44,140 nt of DNA. Origin: Flavobacteriaceae bacterium. Lineage in GTDB: Bacteria > Bacteroidota > Bacteroidia > Flavobacteriales > Flavobacteriaceae. Within the stretch, counting starts at the first letter, position 1. Every line of letters begins with the position of its first letter. This document shows, piece by piece, positions 42,868-44,140 of the stretch. The translations under genes were made by a program, and so were the position numbers. The notes beneath the pieces are model-generated. The model was given only the letters and a program-made list of their open reading frames with translations. It had not been told where the DNA came from and did not search any database. The stretch lies in NCBI GenBank assembly GCA_030828565.1, contig JAURCF010000005.1, forward strand, positions 1 through 44,140. The letters run 5' to 3'.

Positions 42868-43686
42868 ATGTCAATAATAAAAACTTCAGAAGAAATCGAG
42901 CTCATCCGCGAAAGTGCGCGCATTGTTTCAAAAACATTGGGAATGCTTGCCGCAGAAATCAAACCGGGAGTTACTTCCTTACGACTCGACGCTCTTGCAG
43001 AAACTTTTATTAGAGACCACGGTGCAATCCCTGGATTTTTAGGGTTGTATGATTTTCCCAATACGCTTTGTATGAGTCCCAACGCACAAGTTGTTCATGG
43101 AATTCCCAACGATACACCTTTGGAAAGTGGCGATATCATTTCAATTGATTGTGGGGCATTAAAAAACGGATTTTATGGAGACCACGCCTATACCTTTGAA
43201 GTAGGAGAAGTAGCTGCCCCTACTCAAAAACTCTTGCAGATAACCAAAGAATCTTTGTACGAAGGAATCAAAGCATTTAAAGTTGGAAATCGAGTAGGCG
43301 ATGTAGGACATGCCATTCAGCATTATACAGAAGCACATGGTTATGGCGTTGTTCGCGAATTGGTAGGACACGGATTGGGTCGAGAAATGCATGAAAAACC
43401 AGAAATGCCCAACTATGGAAGAAAAGGCTCTGGTAAAAAATTTCAGGAAGGCATGGTAGTCGCCATTGAACCTATGATCAATCAAGGGACACGAAGAATC
43501 AAACAACTGCGAGATGGTTGGACTATTTTGACTGCCGACGGACAACCCAGCGCCCATTTTGAACACAATGTTGCCATTGTAAATGGTCGGCCTGAGTTGC
43601 TATCAACTTTTGATTACATATACCAATCTTTGGGTATAAAAAGCGACGAAGAACTGCCTTTTCGTTCTCAAAAAAACAATCCATGA
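42868..43686 (+). CDS. map: Methionine aminopeptidase, type I
   Basis: A 272-residue type I methionine aminopeptidase, which removes the initiator Met from nascent proteins. The five metal ligands of the pita-bread fold can be placed: Asp in SIDCG, Asp in FYGDHAYTF, His in GHGLGREMHEKPEMPNYG, Glu in AIEPMINQG, and Glu in HFEHNVAI. The N-terminus SIIKTSEEIELIRESARIV is typical. It follows the thioredoxin-like gene after one base and overlaps the methyltransferase start by four bases (ATGA). Confidence 0.95.
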   Translation: MSIIKTSEEIELIRESARIVSKTLGMLAAEIKPGVTSLRLDALAETFIRDHGAIPGFLGLYDFPNTLCMSPNAQVVHGIPNDTPLESGDIISIDCGALKNGFYGDHAYTFEVGEVAAPTQKLLQITKESLYEGIKAFKVGNRVGDVGHAIQHYTEAHGYGVVRELVGHGLGREMHEKPEMPNYGRKGSGKKFQEGMVVAIEPMINQGTRRIKQLRDGWTILTADGQPSAHFEHNVAIVNGRPELLSTFDYIYQSLGIKSDEELPFRSQKNNP

Positions 43687-44140
43687 AAGGATTGCTCAAT
43701 CTTTTTCCAAGACCCTTACTCATTCGTTTGAGTCAATGGGTGCGGCCTTTTTTAGACCTTTGGTTTCGCGGAAATCGGTTTACAGATCCCATTAACAAAA
43801 AAAGCTATCGAAAGTTTTTGCCCTACGGGTACGTTCGTCAACGTAATCATGCTCTCAGCCCAGGAACCCTCTCACTCGAACGTCACCGATTGCTATGGCT
43901 GTATTTAGAACGAGAAACAGATTTTTTTAAAAAGTCATTAAAGGTGCTTCATGTTGCCCCGGAACAAGCCTTTTATAAATCGTTTAAAAAGCTTGATAAT
44001 ATAGATTATACAACTACCGATTTGCATTCTCCTTTGGCCAATGTCAAAGCCGATATTTGCGATCTTCCTTTCAAAGAAAATCAATTTGATGTCATTTTAT
44101 GCAATCATGTTTTGGAACACATTCCTAACGATAAAAAAGC
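43683..44140 (+). CDS. Class I SAM-dependent methyltransferase, 5' part
   Basis: The gene runs off the right edge; 152 residues are visible. The N-terminal part (MKGLLNLFPRPLLIRLSQ, then PYGYVRQRNHALSPGTLSLERHR, quoted in pieces) resembles a Bacteroidota family of class I methyltransferases. The SAM-binding fold begins at VLHVAPEQAFY (motif I) and continues with YTTTDLHSP, ADICDLPFKENQFDVILCNHVLEHIP (acidic motif and motif IV). The start overlaps map by four bases (ATGA). The substrate is unknown and the C-terminus is cut by the window. Confidence 0.82.
   Translation, partial: MKGLLNLFPRPLLIRLSQWVRPFLDLWFRGNRFTDPINKKSYRKFLPYGYVRQRNHALSPGTLSLERHRLLWLYLERETDFFKKSLKVLHVAPEQAFYKSFKKLDNIDYTTTDLHSPLANVKADICDLPFKENQFDVILCNHVLEHIPNDKK

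Noticed and set aside
1-44140. Phage, insertion sequence, CRISPR, toxin-antitoxin or defence island
   Set aside because: No transposase, integrase, direct-repeat array, paired small toxin and antitoxin genes, or composition shift was seen; all sizeable frames fit core or family-level genes.

Overview
This 44.1 kb window is ordinary, densely packed core chromosome from a member of the Bacteroidota, most likely class Flavobacteriia. Four things point there. It carries the type IX secretion and gliding set gldJ, porU and porV. Promoters follow the Bacteroidota pattern (TAnnTTTG at -7, sometimes TTG about 18-20 bases upstream) rather than the E. coli one. The DNA is AT-rich with A-rich rather than Shine-Dalgarno leaders. 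Families such as DUF7033, DUF6702 and the short-form Mpl ligase are typical of that group. I see no insertion sequence, phage, CRISPR array, rRNA or obvious foreign island, and no gene-free stretch over 300 bases.

Layout. 1-3.2 kb: end of rarA, then a minus-strand unit radC, DUF7033 protein, yjjG. 3.2-7.4 kb: a small DUF1569 gene facing the minus-strand unit adk, obgE, TPR protein, mpl. 7.5-14.2 kb: purK-purE, a degenerate UbiA-like membrane protein on the other strand, then gcvP and a ketoacyl-ACP synthase III gene. 14.2-17.4 kb: a PafA-type phosphatase lipoprotein divergent from the MlaE/MlaF lipid ABC transporter. 17.4-24 kb: a long minus-strand series pdhA, pdhC, SDR, sprT-like, manC, DUF389. 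24.1-31 kb: porV and porU, divergent from gldJ, the secretion and gliding core. 31.1-33.5 kb: murF, an unrecognised membrane protein and tRNA-Val. 33.5-38.8 kb: flavin reductase and O-methyltransferase, tatA, M1 peptidase, DUF6702, carboxypeptidase-regulatory-like protein. 38.9-44.1 kb: tRNA-Gly, two divergent GNAT genes, an M15 peptidase lipoprotein, gpmI, a thioredoxin-like lipoprotein, map and the start of a methyltransferase.

The genes serve envelope construction (mpl, murF, manC, M15 peptidase, MlaEF), protein export (PorU, PorV, GldJ, TatA), central metabolism (pyruvate dehydrogenase, glycine cleavage, phosphoglycerate mutase, purine synthesis) and housekeeping (RadC, RarA, Obg, adenylate kinase, methionine aminopeptidase).

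I did not find a convincing new multi-gene system. The strongest unexplained signals are in how transcription is organised. All seven convergent gene pairs meet within 8 bases or overlap, with no hairpin. The recognisable terminators sit only between co-directional units. In four genes the TTG that begins the longest reading frame is exactly the TTG of the -7 element, so the true start must be downstream. At least two genes appear to be transcribed without a leader. Several start sites below were moved for these reasons.
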